Positions 54,798 to 62,777 of a DNA stretch of 64,000 nt are shown piece after piece. Numbering within the stretch: the first letter of the stretch is position 1; the number at the start of each line of letters is the position of its first letter. The stretch is from Metarhizobium sp964253915 (GTDB taxonomy: Bacteria > Pseudomonadota > Alphaproteobacteria > Rhizobiales > Rhizobiaceae). Under the pieces are notes generated by a model that did not search any database, had not been told where the DNA came from, and worked only from the letters and a program-made list of their open reading frames with translations. A program made the position numbers and the translations under genes. The stretch covers positions 682,001-746,000 of the forward strand of contig NZ_CAXUSG020000001.1 in NCBI RefSeq assembly GCF_964253915.1, written 5' to 3'.

Positions 54798-56048
54798 ATG
54801 CGGGTCAGGATTCATCGCGGCACCAAGGAAATCGGCGGCTCGTGTATCGAGCTTGAGGCAGGCAGCGAAAGGCTGTTGCTCGATCTGGGCTTGCCCCTGG
54901 ATGGTGACCCGGAAGATATTTCGGTTCACCCCACTATTGACGGCCTGGACGGGCAAGACTCCCTTCGGGCGCTTGTCCTGTCGCATGGCCATCTCGATCA
55001 CTGGGGGCTGGCGCATCTCGCCGGTAAGGAACTGCCCGTCGCTTTGGGTGCCGCAACCCATCGCATCTTCCAGGCGGCGGCACCATTTTTGCCGCGATCT
55101 TATATCCCCGAAAACACGTTGGAGCTTCGCGACCGGACGCCCATGTCGTTCGGCCCCTTCAAGGTGACACCGTATCTGGTCGATCATTCGGCCTATGACG
55201 CCTATGCTCTGGAAGTCGAGGCGGGCGGCAAGAAGCTGTTCTATTCGGGCGACTTCCGCGCCCATGGACGCAAAGCCGCGTTGTTCGAGAAACTAGTTGC
55301 AAACCCGCCTCGCAACGTCGATCTGCTGTTGATGGAAGGTTCCACGCTGGGACGACTCGACGCCGACCACAAGTTTCCGACCGAACCCGAGATCGAGGCG
55401 CGTCTCATCGACATCTTCCGGGCAACGCCCGGCATGGCGCTGGTGGCGGCATCCGCGCAGAACATCGACCGGATGGTGAGCCTTTACCGTGCCTGCAAGC
55501 GGACTGGCCGTACCCTGGTTATCGACCTCTATGCCGCCGAAGTCCTGCGCGCTACAGGCAATGCCAACATACCGCACTCGGACTGGCCGAACATCGCCGT
55601 CTATGTGCCGCATTACCAACGTGTCCGCATCAAGCAGACCGAGCGTTTCGACCTCCTCGAACCTCACAAGGCCAACCGCATCTTCGCGGAGGATTTGAAG
55701 GCGCTCGCCCCGAAAGCCGCCTTCCTCTTTCGTCCCGCCATGCTGTCCGATCTCGACCGGGCCGAATGCCTGGATGGCGCAGTGGCCGTCTGGTCGCAAT
55801 GGGACGGCTATCTGAACCAGGAAAAGGGTATGCAGGTGTCCGAGGCGCTGCATGCGCGCAGTATTCCCCTCGAACATGCCCACACCTCCGGTCATGCCAG
55901 CATTGCCGACCTCAAGCGGCTTGCCACAGCGCTGGCGCCCCGGATGCTGGTTCCGATCCATACGTTCGAACCGCACCGCTTCCCTGATCATTTCGGAACC
56001 ATTGCCCAGCAGAAGAACGACGGTGAATGGTGGGAGGTCGCGGCATGA
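54798..56048 (+). CDS. MBL-fold beta-CASP hydrolase (RNase J-like)
   Basis: A 416-aa predicted nuclease. The metallo-beta-lactamase motif is H63-G-H65-L-D67-H68 (LSHGHLDHWG); further ligand segments are LVDHSAYDAYAL and YSGDFRAHGR. The C-terminal HTSGHAS and PIHTFEP fit beta-CASP motifs B and C, as in RNase J and archaeal CPSF-type enzymes. It lacks a long C-terminal extension. GGAGGGGGA precedes the ATG. It is the first gene of a five-gene operon and overlaps the next by four bases. An RNA- or DNA-cleaving role is likely; the target is unknown. Confidence 0.8.
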   Translation: MRVRIHRGTKEIGGSCIELEAGSERLLLDLGLPLDGDPEDISVHPTIDGLDGQDSLRALVLSHGHLDHWGLAHLAGKELPVALGAATHRIFQAAAPFLPRSYIPENTLELRDRTPMSFGPFKVTPYLVDHSAYDAYALEVEAGGKKLFYSGDFRAHGRKAALFEKLVANPPRNVDLLLMEGSTLGRLDADHKFPTEPEIEARLIDIFRATPGMALVAASAQNIDRMVSLYRACKRTGRTLVIDLYAAEVLRATGNANIPHSDWPNIAVYVPHYQRVRIKQTERFDLLEPHKANRIFAEDLKALAPKAAFLFRPAMLSDLDRAECLDGAVAVWSQWDGYLNQEKGMQVSEALHARSIPLEHAHTSGHASIADLKRLATALAPRMLVPIHTFEPHRFPDHFGTIAQQKNDGEWWEVAA

Positions 56049-57007
56049 CACCCTTCATAGCTCCGCACCGCGCGCTTGATCCAGCTTTCCTGGATGCGCT
56101 GGAGGAACTGGCGACCGACAGCACAGGCAACTGGTGGCGTGATGTGCTCCAGCATCCCGACCTTGTTCTCGCCGTCCGGCGCAACTCCATCAACGCCTAC
56201 TATAGAGGCGCTTCCATCTTTCGTATCGGCTGGAAACCGGGCCAGGTGATCCCGTTCACCCACGCCAAATATCTTGTTCGGCCAGCGCAGACCTATGTTG
56301 CCCTGGAACGCGGTGAATTCCAATTCGACGCCCGCGACGTGCTTCAAAAGACGTATCTGGGTATGGAAACCTTGAACGAGATGTGCAGGGCCGCATCTCG
56401 GTATGCCGGCGCGGAGAAAGCCGGCCTTCATCCCATGCTCGCCGGCAATGCCGATGTGATCGATGCCGAGATCGCCCTGACGCGCCTGTCTTCGCCGGAC
56501 GACGATGGCGAGGAGGAGATTGCCCCATCCGACCGAAGGCAGGATCGTATCGACGCGGCGATTGCCACCCTTGAAAACGATGTGCCGACGATCCGCTTCT
56601 ACGAAGCCAAGCACTTCACCAATTCGGCCCTACGCGCCAGCGGTGACAATCTCCCCGATGTGGTTCGTCAGATCACGGATTACCATAAGGCGCTGGAAGC
56701 CTATAGGGCCGAGCTTTCGGCAGGATATGTCGAGACGGCAAGGGCGCTGCTTCGTTTCAACGACATGCGCATGCGGGCGTTCGGAGAGAGCGCCGCCCGC
56801 AGTGTTGCACCGGCGATCCGACAGATTCTCGAAACGGGCTCAGTGCCCCTTATCGACACGCTTCCCCATCTCATCATTTACGGGTTCGACAAGGCCCAGC
56901 GGGACGACCTCACCTGGGGTAAACATCTCGCCAAACTCCAGGCTGCGATACCGGGGCGGGTAAGGGCCATCGGCAATCCGACCCGGACAACTGTGTTCAA
57001 TCGGTAA
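56045..57007 (+). CDS. Predicted PD-(D/E)XK nuclease-like protein
   Basis: A 320-aa protein. The core is D170 in DRIDAAIATL, E187-A-K189 in IRFYEAKHF, and Q209-x3-Y213 in VVRQITDYHK; this R/D, ExK, QxxxY set resembles RecB/Cas4-type nucleases. An N-terminal region with RRNSINAYYRGASIFRIGW precedes it and may bind nucleic acid. ATG at 56045 overlaps the beta-CASP stop (ATGA), so the two are translationally coupled and probably act together. Confidence 0.7.
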   Translation: MTPFIAPHRALDPAFLDALEELATDSTGNWWRDVLQHPDLVLAVRRNSINAYYRGASIFRIGWKPGQVIPFTHAKYLVRPAQTYVALERGEFQFDARDVLQKTYLGMETLNEMCRAASRYAGAEKAGLHPMLAGNADVIDAEIALTRLSSPDDDGEEEIAPSDRRQDRIDAAIATLENDVPTIRFYEAKHFTNSALRASGDNLPDVVRQITDYHKALEAYRAELSAGYVETARALLRFNDMRMRAFGESAARSVAPAIRQILETGSVPLIDTLPHLIIYGFDKAQRDDLTWGKHLAKLQAAIPGRVRAIGNPTRTTVFNR

Positions 57008-57094
57008 CAGTGGGACTTTCTTGCGAATTCGGAGCAATTCAAACGAGACTGACGTGAATACGTGGGGCGGTTCATCGCCCGAGGGAGCCGCATC

Positions 57095-58228
57095 ATGAGA
57101 AATCACGATGGGGAGCCCATGAAAGTTGTCGTCTATTTTCGTCAGGCAGGCGGAACCGTCGCCAGGACATATCCTCTCATCACCCATTGGACCGAAGACG
57201 AGGATGAACAGCCCGTTCCCCTGTTCAGCCAATTTGATACGGACGCGATGGCCGATGCGGGACCGGAAATTCTTGTCCAGCTTCACTCAGCCAATCGGTG
57301 GCTGATGGAAAAGCAGGGTGTTGTCGTCGCGTCCTTCACGGAGATGGAGGATGGATCAGGCCGCCGCCCTGCCTATGGCGCTGCCCGGAAGGCAGCGAGC
57401 CGCGAGCGAGCCGCTGTGCTGATCGCCACGACCAAGGCACTCGCTGGACAACGCTTCGCGCCCATTTCGCAAGACGGGCTGGAAGTCGTCCGTTTGGAAG
57501 ACCCCGAGGAGGCCACCCGCGAAAGCTGGGCACGATCCCGGAATGTCGTGGTCTATTTTCGCGCACCCGCTGGCCCCGAGGAAGCGCAAGCCCTTCTGGA
57601 AAAGCAACGGCGAGAAATCCGCAAGATGCTGCGATCCGCCATTGTGCTGGCCGAGTTTGTGGAAACCGAGCCGCTTCCTTCGGCAGAGCACCCGCAGCTC
57701 CAGCAGGCGCTTGCGCTCTGCCGCGAGCAGAAGGCACGCCTTTTCATCGGCACGACGGATGCCATCGGAGACGGTGAGGTATTCACGCCGGATTTTACCG
57801 ATGTTCCCTATGAGGTCGCCTATCGGAAAGCATATGAGTGGCCTGAGACGATCCCACTGGATCATTGCCCGTTCCCCGTCGCCCTGTATTTCGGCAAGCA
57901 ATGGACGCACGGCTATGTACCGCTTTACCTTGCCAACGCCACGGAGAATGACCTCCTTGAGGTGGCGATATCCGGCATCGGCACGACCGTCATGGATCGC
58001 GAGCAAGTCGAAACCACGCCGTCGAGAAAGGCAATCGACATCGTTACACGCGGCACCGGTCGGCTGGTCGAGGCTTACGACGTCTATTTCGACGGGGACT
58101 TTCTGGTCATCTACACCGTCGAGGCGCGCTCAGGCGATGGCACCCGCTACAGCGGACGTGCCGCGACCAAAGGCATTCCCGGCAATCGCTGGCTTCGTAT
58201 CGACCTCTTGAAACCGATTTCCGCCTGA
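57095..58228 (+). CDS. Protein with tandem degenerate serine-recombinase-like domains
   Basis: A 377-aa protein. Two blocks resemble the resolvase catalytic fold: residues about 9-118 (KVVVYFRQ; VVVASFTEMEDGSGRRPAYG; RAAVLIATTKALAG) and 150-228 (NVVVYFRAP; EKQRREIRKML; VLAEFVETEPLPS; ARLFIGTTDAIG). In active enzymes YxRVS carries the catalytic Ser; here both copies have YFRQA or YFRAP, so activity is unlikely. A third C-terminal domain (YEVAYRKAYEWPETIPL onward) is unassigned. Starts at 57095 (GAGGGAG upstream) or 57119 (GGGGAG upstream) are both possible. Domain assignment is by eye. Confidence 0.65.
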   Translation: MRNHDGEPMKVVVYFRQAGGTVARTYPLITHWTEDEDEQPVPLFSQFDTDAMADAGPEILVQLHSANRWLMEKQGVVVASFTEMEDGSGRRPAYGAARKAASRERAAVLIATTKALAGQRFAPISQDGLEVVRLEDPEEATRESWARSRNVVVYFRAPAGPEEAQALLEKQRREIRKMLRSAIVLAEFVETEPLPSAEHPQLQQALALCREQKARLFIGTTDAIGDGEVFTPDFTDVPYEVAYRKAYEWPETIPLDHCPFPVALYFGKQWTHGYVPLYLANATENDLLEVAISGIGTTVMDREQVETTPSRKAIDIVTRGTGRLVEAYDVYFDGDFLVIYTVEARSGDGTRYSGRAATKGIPGNRWLRIDLLKPISA

Positions 58229-58251
58229 CCTCTTTCATCACAGGATTTTCC

Positions 58252-58776
58252 ATGAACGCTCAGTTTTTTCAGTCCTGGCGTGGGGCTTTGCTCGTCGCCG
58301 CGGTCGTTGCTGTTGGTGTTTCCGGATACAAGGCCATCTTCGGCCCCGACACTGCAACGCGCATTGCGCAGGCCAGAATGTCCCGCCTGCTGCCAGGCGG
58401 CCAACCGACGCAGGATATGTTCAGCCGACAAGTCGCCGCTGCGCGGCCGTTCGTCAGCGCGCAGATAACGCTCGGCCAGCTTACGAACTACTTGCAGGGG
58501 CTCAACTACGAGATTGTGTGGGAGGTGGTCGACGTCGATACCTTCGTCATGCGCGCCAGCGGCAACGATGCGTTGACGCGCCGAAACGAAGAATATGCCA
58601 TCCAGTTCGTGGTGCTGGACGGTCCCGTCAAGGACGGCAGGGTTATCGGTGTCTTCAATGGTCCTGCTGCCGGAATCGAGAGCATGGCCTATAATCGGGT
58701 CACGGTGTCGGACGAGGAGATCGTCCAGTTTATCCTGACGATTGTTTCCGATCTTTCACCCGTTCCGCTCCAGTAG
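58252..58776 (+). CDS. Membrane-anchored hypothetical protein
   Basis: A 174-aa protein with one N-terminal hydrophobic segment (GALLVAAVVAVGVSGYKAIF, residues about 11-30) and a soluble domain (FVSAQITLGQLTNYLQGLNY, then WEVVDVDTFVMRAS). No family recognised. It follows the preceding gene by 23 bases in the same direction and is likely part of the same operon, perhaps the membrane component. Confidence 0.7.
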   Translation: MNAQFFQSWRGALLVAAVVAVGVSGYKAIFGPDTATRIAQARMSRLLPGGQPTQDMFSRQVAAARPFVSAQITLGQLTNYLQGLNYEIVWEVVDVDTFVMRASGNDALTRRNEEYAIQFVVLDGPVKDGRVIGVFNGPAAGIESMAYNRVTVSDEEIVQFILTIVSDLSPVPLQ

Positions 58777-58786
58777 GTCAGCCTTC

Positions 58787-59053
58787 ATGCTCGGCAACAT
58801 CATCGATCACCGAACAGACCGCAGCACCCCCGAATGCGATGCCGTCTTCGAACCCTCCGCCCATGACAATGCCAGACGTCCGAACGGGCGTCCCTGGTTC
58901 GTGCTGGAGGAGGCGGAGGCCGATCCTGCCTATTTCCATGTGCTGGATTCGGTCGACACGACGGTGCGCGAGGCCCTGCTGAAAGCCGAGCGAGACTGGC
59001 CTTTCGCCGTCACCGTCTATCTTTACGACAAGGGAGCACGACCTTTGGGATAG
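58787..59053 (+). CDS. Small hypothetical protein, last gene of the operon
   Basis: An 88-aa protein with an acidic middle (RPWFVLEEAEADPAYFHVLD) and a C-terminal RDWPFAVTVYLYDKGARPLG. No family recognised. ATG at 58787 is ten bases after the previous stop; the frame extends upstream to 58742 inside that gene. About 115 gene-free bases separate it from attR. Confidence 0.65.
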   Translation: MLGNIIDHRTDRSTPECDAVFEPSAHDNARRPNGRPWFVLEEAEADPAYFHVLDSVDTTVREALLKAERDWPFAVTVYLYDKGARPLG

Positions 59054-59167
59054 CAGCGCAGAGCCTCTTGCAGCGATCCAATCGACTGCTACAATTCTCA
59101 AACCATTTCCTATCGCGATGTGCTGATTTCATTGAGGTTTTCGGGCTGAAAAGCTGGCCGTGCAGGG

Positions 59168-59184
59168 TCCAGGTTCCCCAGCCA
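59168..59184 (+). repeat. attR core
   Basis: Identical to the 17 bases at 46670-46686, followed by CTCCTAACTCATTGAAAT shared with the left copy. It has no tRNA 5' part, as expected for the distal attachment site. Confidence 0.85.
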
Positions 59185-59210
59185 ATTTTCTCCTAACTCA
59201 TTGAAATAAT

Positions 59211-59894
59211 TTGCAAACATCGCGCCACCTCCGGCGGGATGAAGCGCTTTGCTACAAAGGCGAGCGAAGCAGCTTGGCAATTCCGTCCAATATCGTCCTG
59301 CGCGGACGCATGTTTCATTTCCGAAGAGTCGTTCCCGCCGATTTGCGCGACAGGCTGAAACGGGCTGTCGATGAGCGGGACCAGTGGACCGATACGGAAC
59401 TCACGGTTCTGTTCGGCTCTCCCGTCTGGTCGGGGTGCTCGTCTGCAGGCCGCCGTTCTCAGGCAGGGGCGCAAATCATCGGGACGATAAATTCTGGATG
59501 CCGCTCATCATCCTGTTCCACGGCATGAGGCTGGAAGAAATCTGCGAGCTTCGCACCGATGATATCCGGGAGGAAAACGACATTTCCTTCTTCGATATCA
59601 ACGACCGCCCGCCGCGCCAGTTGAAGAACAAGGACGCCATTCGGGGTGTCCCGATCCACAGCGATCTCATGCGCATGGGCTTCCTCATCTACATCAAAAC
59701 GCTTGCAGTCGGTGTTTCCGGCCCTGAACCCGGGCGGAGCGGACGACAAGCTCGGTCACGGCTTTGCCAAGTGGTTCACTCACGACCGGAAGGCCATCGG
59801 CGTTTATCGCAAGAACCTCGATTTCCATTCCTTGCGCCATACCGCGACGACGTCGATGCATCAGTCCGACGTTCCGACGTTCGTCGTCGATCAT
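59211..59894 (+). pseudogene. Decayed tyrosine integrase, homologous to the island integrase
   Basis: Reads the same N-terminus (NIVLRGRMFHFRRVVPADLR) as the intact integrase, then jumps at AAACG/GGCTGTCG (59361) from the equivalent of R59 to A378, an internal loss of about 318 codons. Two frameshifts follow (near 59482 and 59705). HSLRHTATT is still readable, but similarity ends at 59893 before the catalytic Tyr, so it is non-functional. It is the relic of an older element in the same tRNA. Confidence 0.88.
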
Positions 59895-60157
59895 TGCTGC
59901 GATGCCTGGCGTAAGCCAGCCGTGGCGCATCATGTCCATCGGACGCAGAGAATGGATGAATGGGGTCTGATCAATGAGGAGCTGTATTGTTCCCCATTGC
60001 GGCATGAGGACTTTCCTCATTGTAGTATCTGCGCCAAGTCTCCGACTTTTGGCCGGCATTCGAAGGTTCAGGAACTGTCGGCCGTAGAGGCACGTGTCAG
60101 GTCACACGGCAAAAGCACCAGTCCTTGATGACGAGATTTTGGCATGAGAGATGGCGG
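59895..60157. other. Unassigned stretch beyond the integrase relic
   Basis: About 260 bases where integrase similarity stops abruptly. On the minus strand a short frame reads IQLLIDQTPFIHSLRPMDMM and HGWLTPGIAAMID, protein-like but unidentified; it could be a transposase or gene remnant. No third copy of the att core is seen. It ends at the nrsF stop. Confidence 0.4.
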
Positions 60158-60793
60158 CTACCAGCGTAGAAGATGTCGTCCGAGAACAGTGCCTGCAATC
60201 GTTATCCCGGCAATTGCGACCGTATACCACGTGGCGAGAAACAGCGGGCTGTCGTCAGGGCAATGCCAGGCATATATTGCTGCCGCAATGGTTCCCGCGG
60301 CAAACCCGACTGCGGCACCGGCAGCCGAAGGACTTTGCGGCGCGCCCTGCTTCAAGGCCCAGAAAAGGCCTGCGAAAGGCGCGATCGACAGGACTGGCAC
60401 GAAGAACAGGCAGAAGAGGGCATTCCGGCCGACGAGGCTTGCCCGCCAGGCATCGGCCGGCAGCGTAAAGAGTTCCGCGATGACTGCGACGGCGACCAGC
60501 GCCGCAGGAACCACAAGCAGAAGCGCCGGGCGACGCAGTTCCTTCCCCGGCCGGCCGATGCGCATCACAAGCCGCGCGGCGAGAGCGGCGAAGGCAATTG
60601 TAATGGCAACCTTGAAAAGCACCCGCGCGGTATCGAAAACACTTGCCAAGTTGTGCCTCAATCCGACCGTCGACAGAAGCAGGATGGCCGAGACAACGAC
60701 GCCCGCGCCAAGCGCAAGCGCAAGCGCGCGGCCATAGCGCATGCCGCGGGGCGCATCTTGGGTCATCAGGGTGATAAGTTCGTCCGTCTTCAT
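60158..60793 (-). CDS. nrsF: NrsF-like anti-sigma factor (DUF1109)
   Basis: A 211-aa inner-membrane protein with six predicted transmembrane segments (for example ALALALGAGVVVSAILLLST and RNALFCLFFVPVLSIAPFAG). The N-terminal MKTDELITLMTQDAPR is the short cytoplasmic part that holds the sigma factor in DUF1109/NrsF proteins. It starts one base after the sigma gene stop. It would release SigF on metal or redox stress, as in Caulobacter (established for that species). Confidence 0.88.
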   Translation of the reverse strand: MKTDELITLMTQDAPRGMRYGRALALALGAGVVVSAILLLSTVGLRHNLASVFDTARVLFKVAITIAFAALAARLVMRIGRPGKELRRPALLLVVPAALVAVAVIAELFTLPADAWRASLVGRNALFCLFFVPVLSIAPFAGLFWALKQGAPQSPSAAGAAVGFAAGTIAAAIYAWHCPDDSPLFLATWYTVAIAGITIAGTVLGRHLLRW

Positions 60794-60794
60794 A

Positions 60795-61349
60795 TCATTC
60801 GCTCCGGTAGAGGGAGGCCAGCGATTTCAGCGCCCGGTGAAGGGCGACACGGACCGCGACCTCGGTCATCTTCAGCCGCGCCGCCGTTTCGCGAATACCT
60901 GCTCCCTCAATCGAGATCGAGCGGACGATATCGCGCTGCGGGTTCTTTAGCCGCGCCAGCATTGTTTCCGTGTCGAGCCGATCGGCGGCCTCGTGCGTTT
61001 CATCCTCCGCCTCCAGAAAGTCGGCGACATCCTCAAGCGGAACGCTGCCGTGCCGGCCACGCCGACGCAGGCTGTCGACCAGCTTGTTGCGCACGATCGT
61101 CGTCAGCCAGGGGCCGAGCGGCCTTGCCGGATCCCAGGTGCCGCGCTTGAGATGGATGGCAAGCAACACTTCCTGCACCACATCCTCCGCCTCGCTTGCC
61201 GGGGCGCTATACTGGTCGCAGCGTCGCCGCGCCATGGCGCGCAAATGCGGCGTCACCGAAACGAGGAAACGGTTATAGGCCTGCGCATCCCCCTTCATGG
61301 CGAGGCGCATCCATGCTGCCCATTCCTCTTCGCGTATCGACTGCTTCAC
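60795..61349 (-). CDS. sigF: ECF sigma factor (SigF-like)
   Basis: A 184-aa ECF sigma factor. Region 2 covers AYNRFLVSVTPHLRAMARRR and EAEDVVQEVLLAIHLKRGTW; region 4 covers NPQRDIVRSISIEGAGIRE and MTEVAVRVALHRALKSLA. The ORF opens with GTG at 61349; ATG at 61310 is an alternative but would drop the conserved EEEWAAWM start. It is coupled to nrsF and divergent from the bufferin cluster. GTAACA-N16-CGTA upstream suggests autoregulation, with a very short leader. Confidence 0.9.
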   Translation of the reverse strand: MKQSIREEEWAAWMRLAMKGDAQAYNRFLVSVTPHLRAMARRRCDQYSAPASEAEDVVQEVLLAIHLKRGTWDPARPLGPWLTTIVRNKLVDSLRRRGRHGSVPLEDVADFLEAEDETHEAADRLDTETMLARLKNPQRDIVRSISIEGAGIRETAARLKMTEVAVRVALHRALKSLASLYRSE

Positions 61350-61360
61350 TGTTGCTTACC

Positions 61361-61386
61361 TACGCAGGGAGACACGATTTTGTTAC
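61361..61386 (-). promoter_or_regulatory. ECF-type promoter of sigF-nrsF
   Basis: On the minus strand GTAACA (61386-61381) is followed after 16 bases by CGTA (61364-61361). The same motif pair precedes bufA. It resembles the SigF -35/-10 (GTAAC/CG) of Caulobacter. Confidence 0.7.
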
Positions 61387-61498
61387 CACGCCCACGACAA
61401 GAATTTCTGAACATGTCTAAGCCAATGATCGAAAATGCTTTTTTCTCGTTTTCCCGGACATGCGGCAGCGGAGCCCGGAAAAAATCGACCGGCACCCT

Positions 61499-61525
61499 GT
61501 AACAAACCGCGCCTTCTTCTCCGTA
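61499..61525 (+). promoter_or_regulatory. ECF-type promoter of the bufferin cluster
   Basis: GTAACA (61499-61504), 17 bases, CGTA (61522-61525); about 48 bases before bufA. It matches the sigF promoter. Confidence 0.72.
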
Positions 61526-61573
61526 GCCGTTCCTGCACAGCCAATCGCGGCTGGCTCAAAACGGAGACAGAGA

Positions 61574-61855
61574 ATGAAGACCACGATCGCCACCCTTGCC
61601 CTTGCCGGTTCGCTCGCTTCCGCGCTTGCCGCCATAGCCACACCCGCTGCCGCCGATGACGCCAAGGAGAAGTGCTACGGCATCGCGATGAAGGGCCAGA
61701 ACGACTGCGCTGCCGGCGCCGGCACGACTTGTGCCGGCACGTCGAAGATCGACTACCAGAAGAACGCTTTCAAGCTGGTTCCAACGGGCACCTGCGTGTC
61801 GATGAAGACCCCCGATGGACATGGCATGCTGGAGCAAGGCCCCGCGCCGGCCTGA
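61574..61855 (+). CDS. bufA: Bufferin-type metallophore precursor (DUF2282, BufA1-like)
   Basis: A 93-aa precursor with a Sec signal peptide (LALAGSLASALAAIATPAAA, to about residue 27). Four cysteines appear in the mature part: KCYGIAMKG, NDCAAGAG, TTCAGTSK and GTCVSMKT. Bufferins are made by converting Cys to thiooxazole and bind copper (known biology). The start at 61574 follows GGAGACAGAGA. It lies 65 bases before bufB. The call rests on the Cys pattern and the cluster. Confidence 0.88.
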   Translation: MKTTIATLALAGSLASALAAIATPAAADDAKEKCYGIAMKGQNDCAAGAGTTCAGTSKIDYQKNAFKLVPTGTCVSMKTPDGHGMLEQGPAPA

Positions 61856-61919
61856 CGCCATCCCGCTCCACGGACGGCGCCGGCCCGGCGCCGTCGCCTC
61901 TTTTCGAGAAAGGTCTGTC

Positions 61920-62774
61920 ATGCTTTCTTCCGCTCTTCCACATCGAGCCGGCGTCGGTTTCAAGCCCGAACATTTCTCCGCTATGCTTGTTGAACCACAA
62001 CCCGTTGGCTTCCTGGAGATCCATGCGGAAAACTACATGGGTGCCGGCGGTCCGCCACACGCACAGCTCCGCAAGCTGCGCGAGGACTATGCGCTCTCCG
62101 TTCATGGGGTCGGCCTGTCCATCGGCTCCATGCAGCCACTCGACGGCGATCATCTCGCCCGGCTGAAAGCCTTGTGCGATCGTTACCAGCCGGAGAGCTT
62201 TTCCGAGCATCTTGCCTGGTCGACCCATGACGGTGTTTTCCTCAACGACCTGCTGCCGCTGCCCTACACGGAAGAAACGCTCGCCCGCGTTGCCGATCAC
62301 GTCGACGAGGTGCAGGCGACGCTTGGCAGGCAGATGCTGCTTGAAAACCCCGCCACCTACCTGCTCTTCGAGGAGAGCACGATCGAGGAGACCGCCTTTC
62401 TCGCCGAGATCGTCCGACGCACCGGCTGCGGCCTTCTTCTGGATGTCAACAATGTCTTCGTCGCTGCCACGAACCACAATCTCGACCCTGACGCTTACAT
62501 CAGCCGCTTCCCGCTGGAGGCCGTGCGTGAAATCCACCTTAGCGGCCATTCCGAAACGGTGGACGATCTCGGCGCTCCCCTCCTCATCGACAGTCATGAC
62601 ACGCCGGTGAAAGACCCTGTCTGGGCGCTCTACGAGAAGGTTCTCGGCCAAATCGGGCCAGTCGCAAGCCTTATCGAGTGGGACAACGATGTCCCCGCCT
62701 GGCCGGTGCTGCGCAAAGAGGCCGCGGCGGCGCAACGCATGCTCGATACGGCGGCACGGATGAGGGCGGCCTGA
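61920..62774 (+). CDS. bufB: Multinuclear iron oxygenase BufB (MNIO, DUF692)
   Basis: A 284-aa enzyme with a TIM-barrel of the DUF692/MNIO family, which modifies cysteines of bufferin precursors using an iron cluster. Ligand segments include LEIHAENYMG, HGVGLSIG, FSEHLAWS, LENPATYL, LDVNNVFV, EIHLSGHSE, DSHDTPVKDPVW and IEWDND. ATG at 61920 has GAAAGG upstream; the frame extends to 61815 within bufA. It sits between the precursor and bufC. Confidence 0.92.
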   Translation: MLSSALPHRAGVGFKPEHFSAMLVEPQPVGFLEIHAENYMGAGGPPHAQLRKLREDYALSVHGVGLSIGSMQPLDGDHLARLKALCDRYQPESFSEHLAWSTHDGVFLNDLLPLPYTEETLARVADHVDEVQATLGRQMLLENPATYLLFEESTIEETAFLAEIVRRTGCGLLLDVNNVFVAATNHNLDPDAYISRFPLEAVREIHLSGHSETVDDLGAPLLIDSHDTPVKDPVWALYEKVLGQIGPVASLIEWDNDVPAWPVLRKEAAAAQRMLDTAARMRAA

Positions 62775-62777
62775 GCC

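Larger units (their letters stand above)
46670..59184. mobile_element. Integrated genomic island at tRNA-Gln (about 12.5 kb)
   Basis: It is bounded by the 17-bp direct repeat TCCAGGTTCCCCAGCCA at 46670-46686 (tRNA 3' end) and 59168-59184. A tyrosine integrase gene starts just inside the left end. Cargo: HUH-like protein, two predicted nucleases, a methyltransferase with regulator, and a five-gene unknown operon. Several cargo genes (notably the methyltransferase) look less GC-rich than the chromosome. No conjugation genes are seen, so it would be integrative or mobilisable rather than self-transmissible. Confidence 0.88.

Noticed and set aside
59384..60128. Two apparently intact small genes (59384-59914 and 59646-60128)
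   Set aside because: They are pieces of the frameshifted integrase relic, not separate genes.
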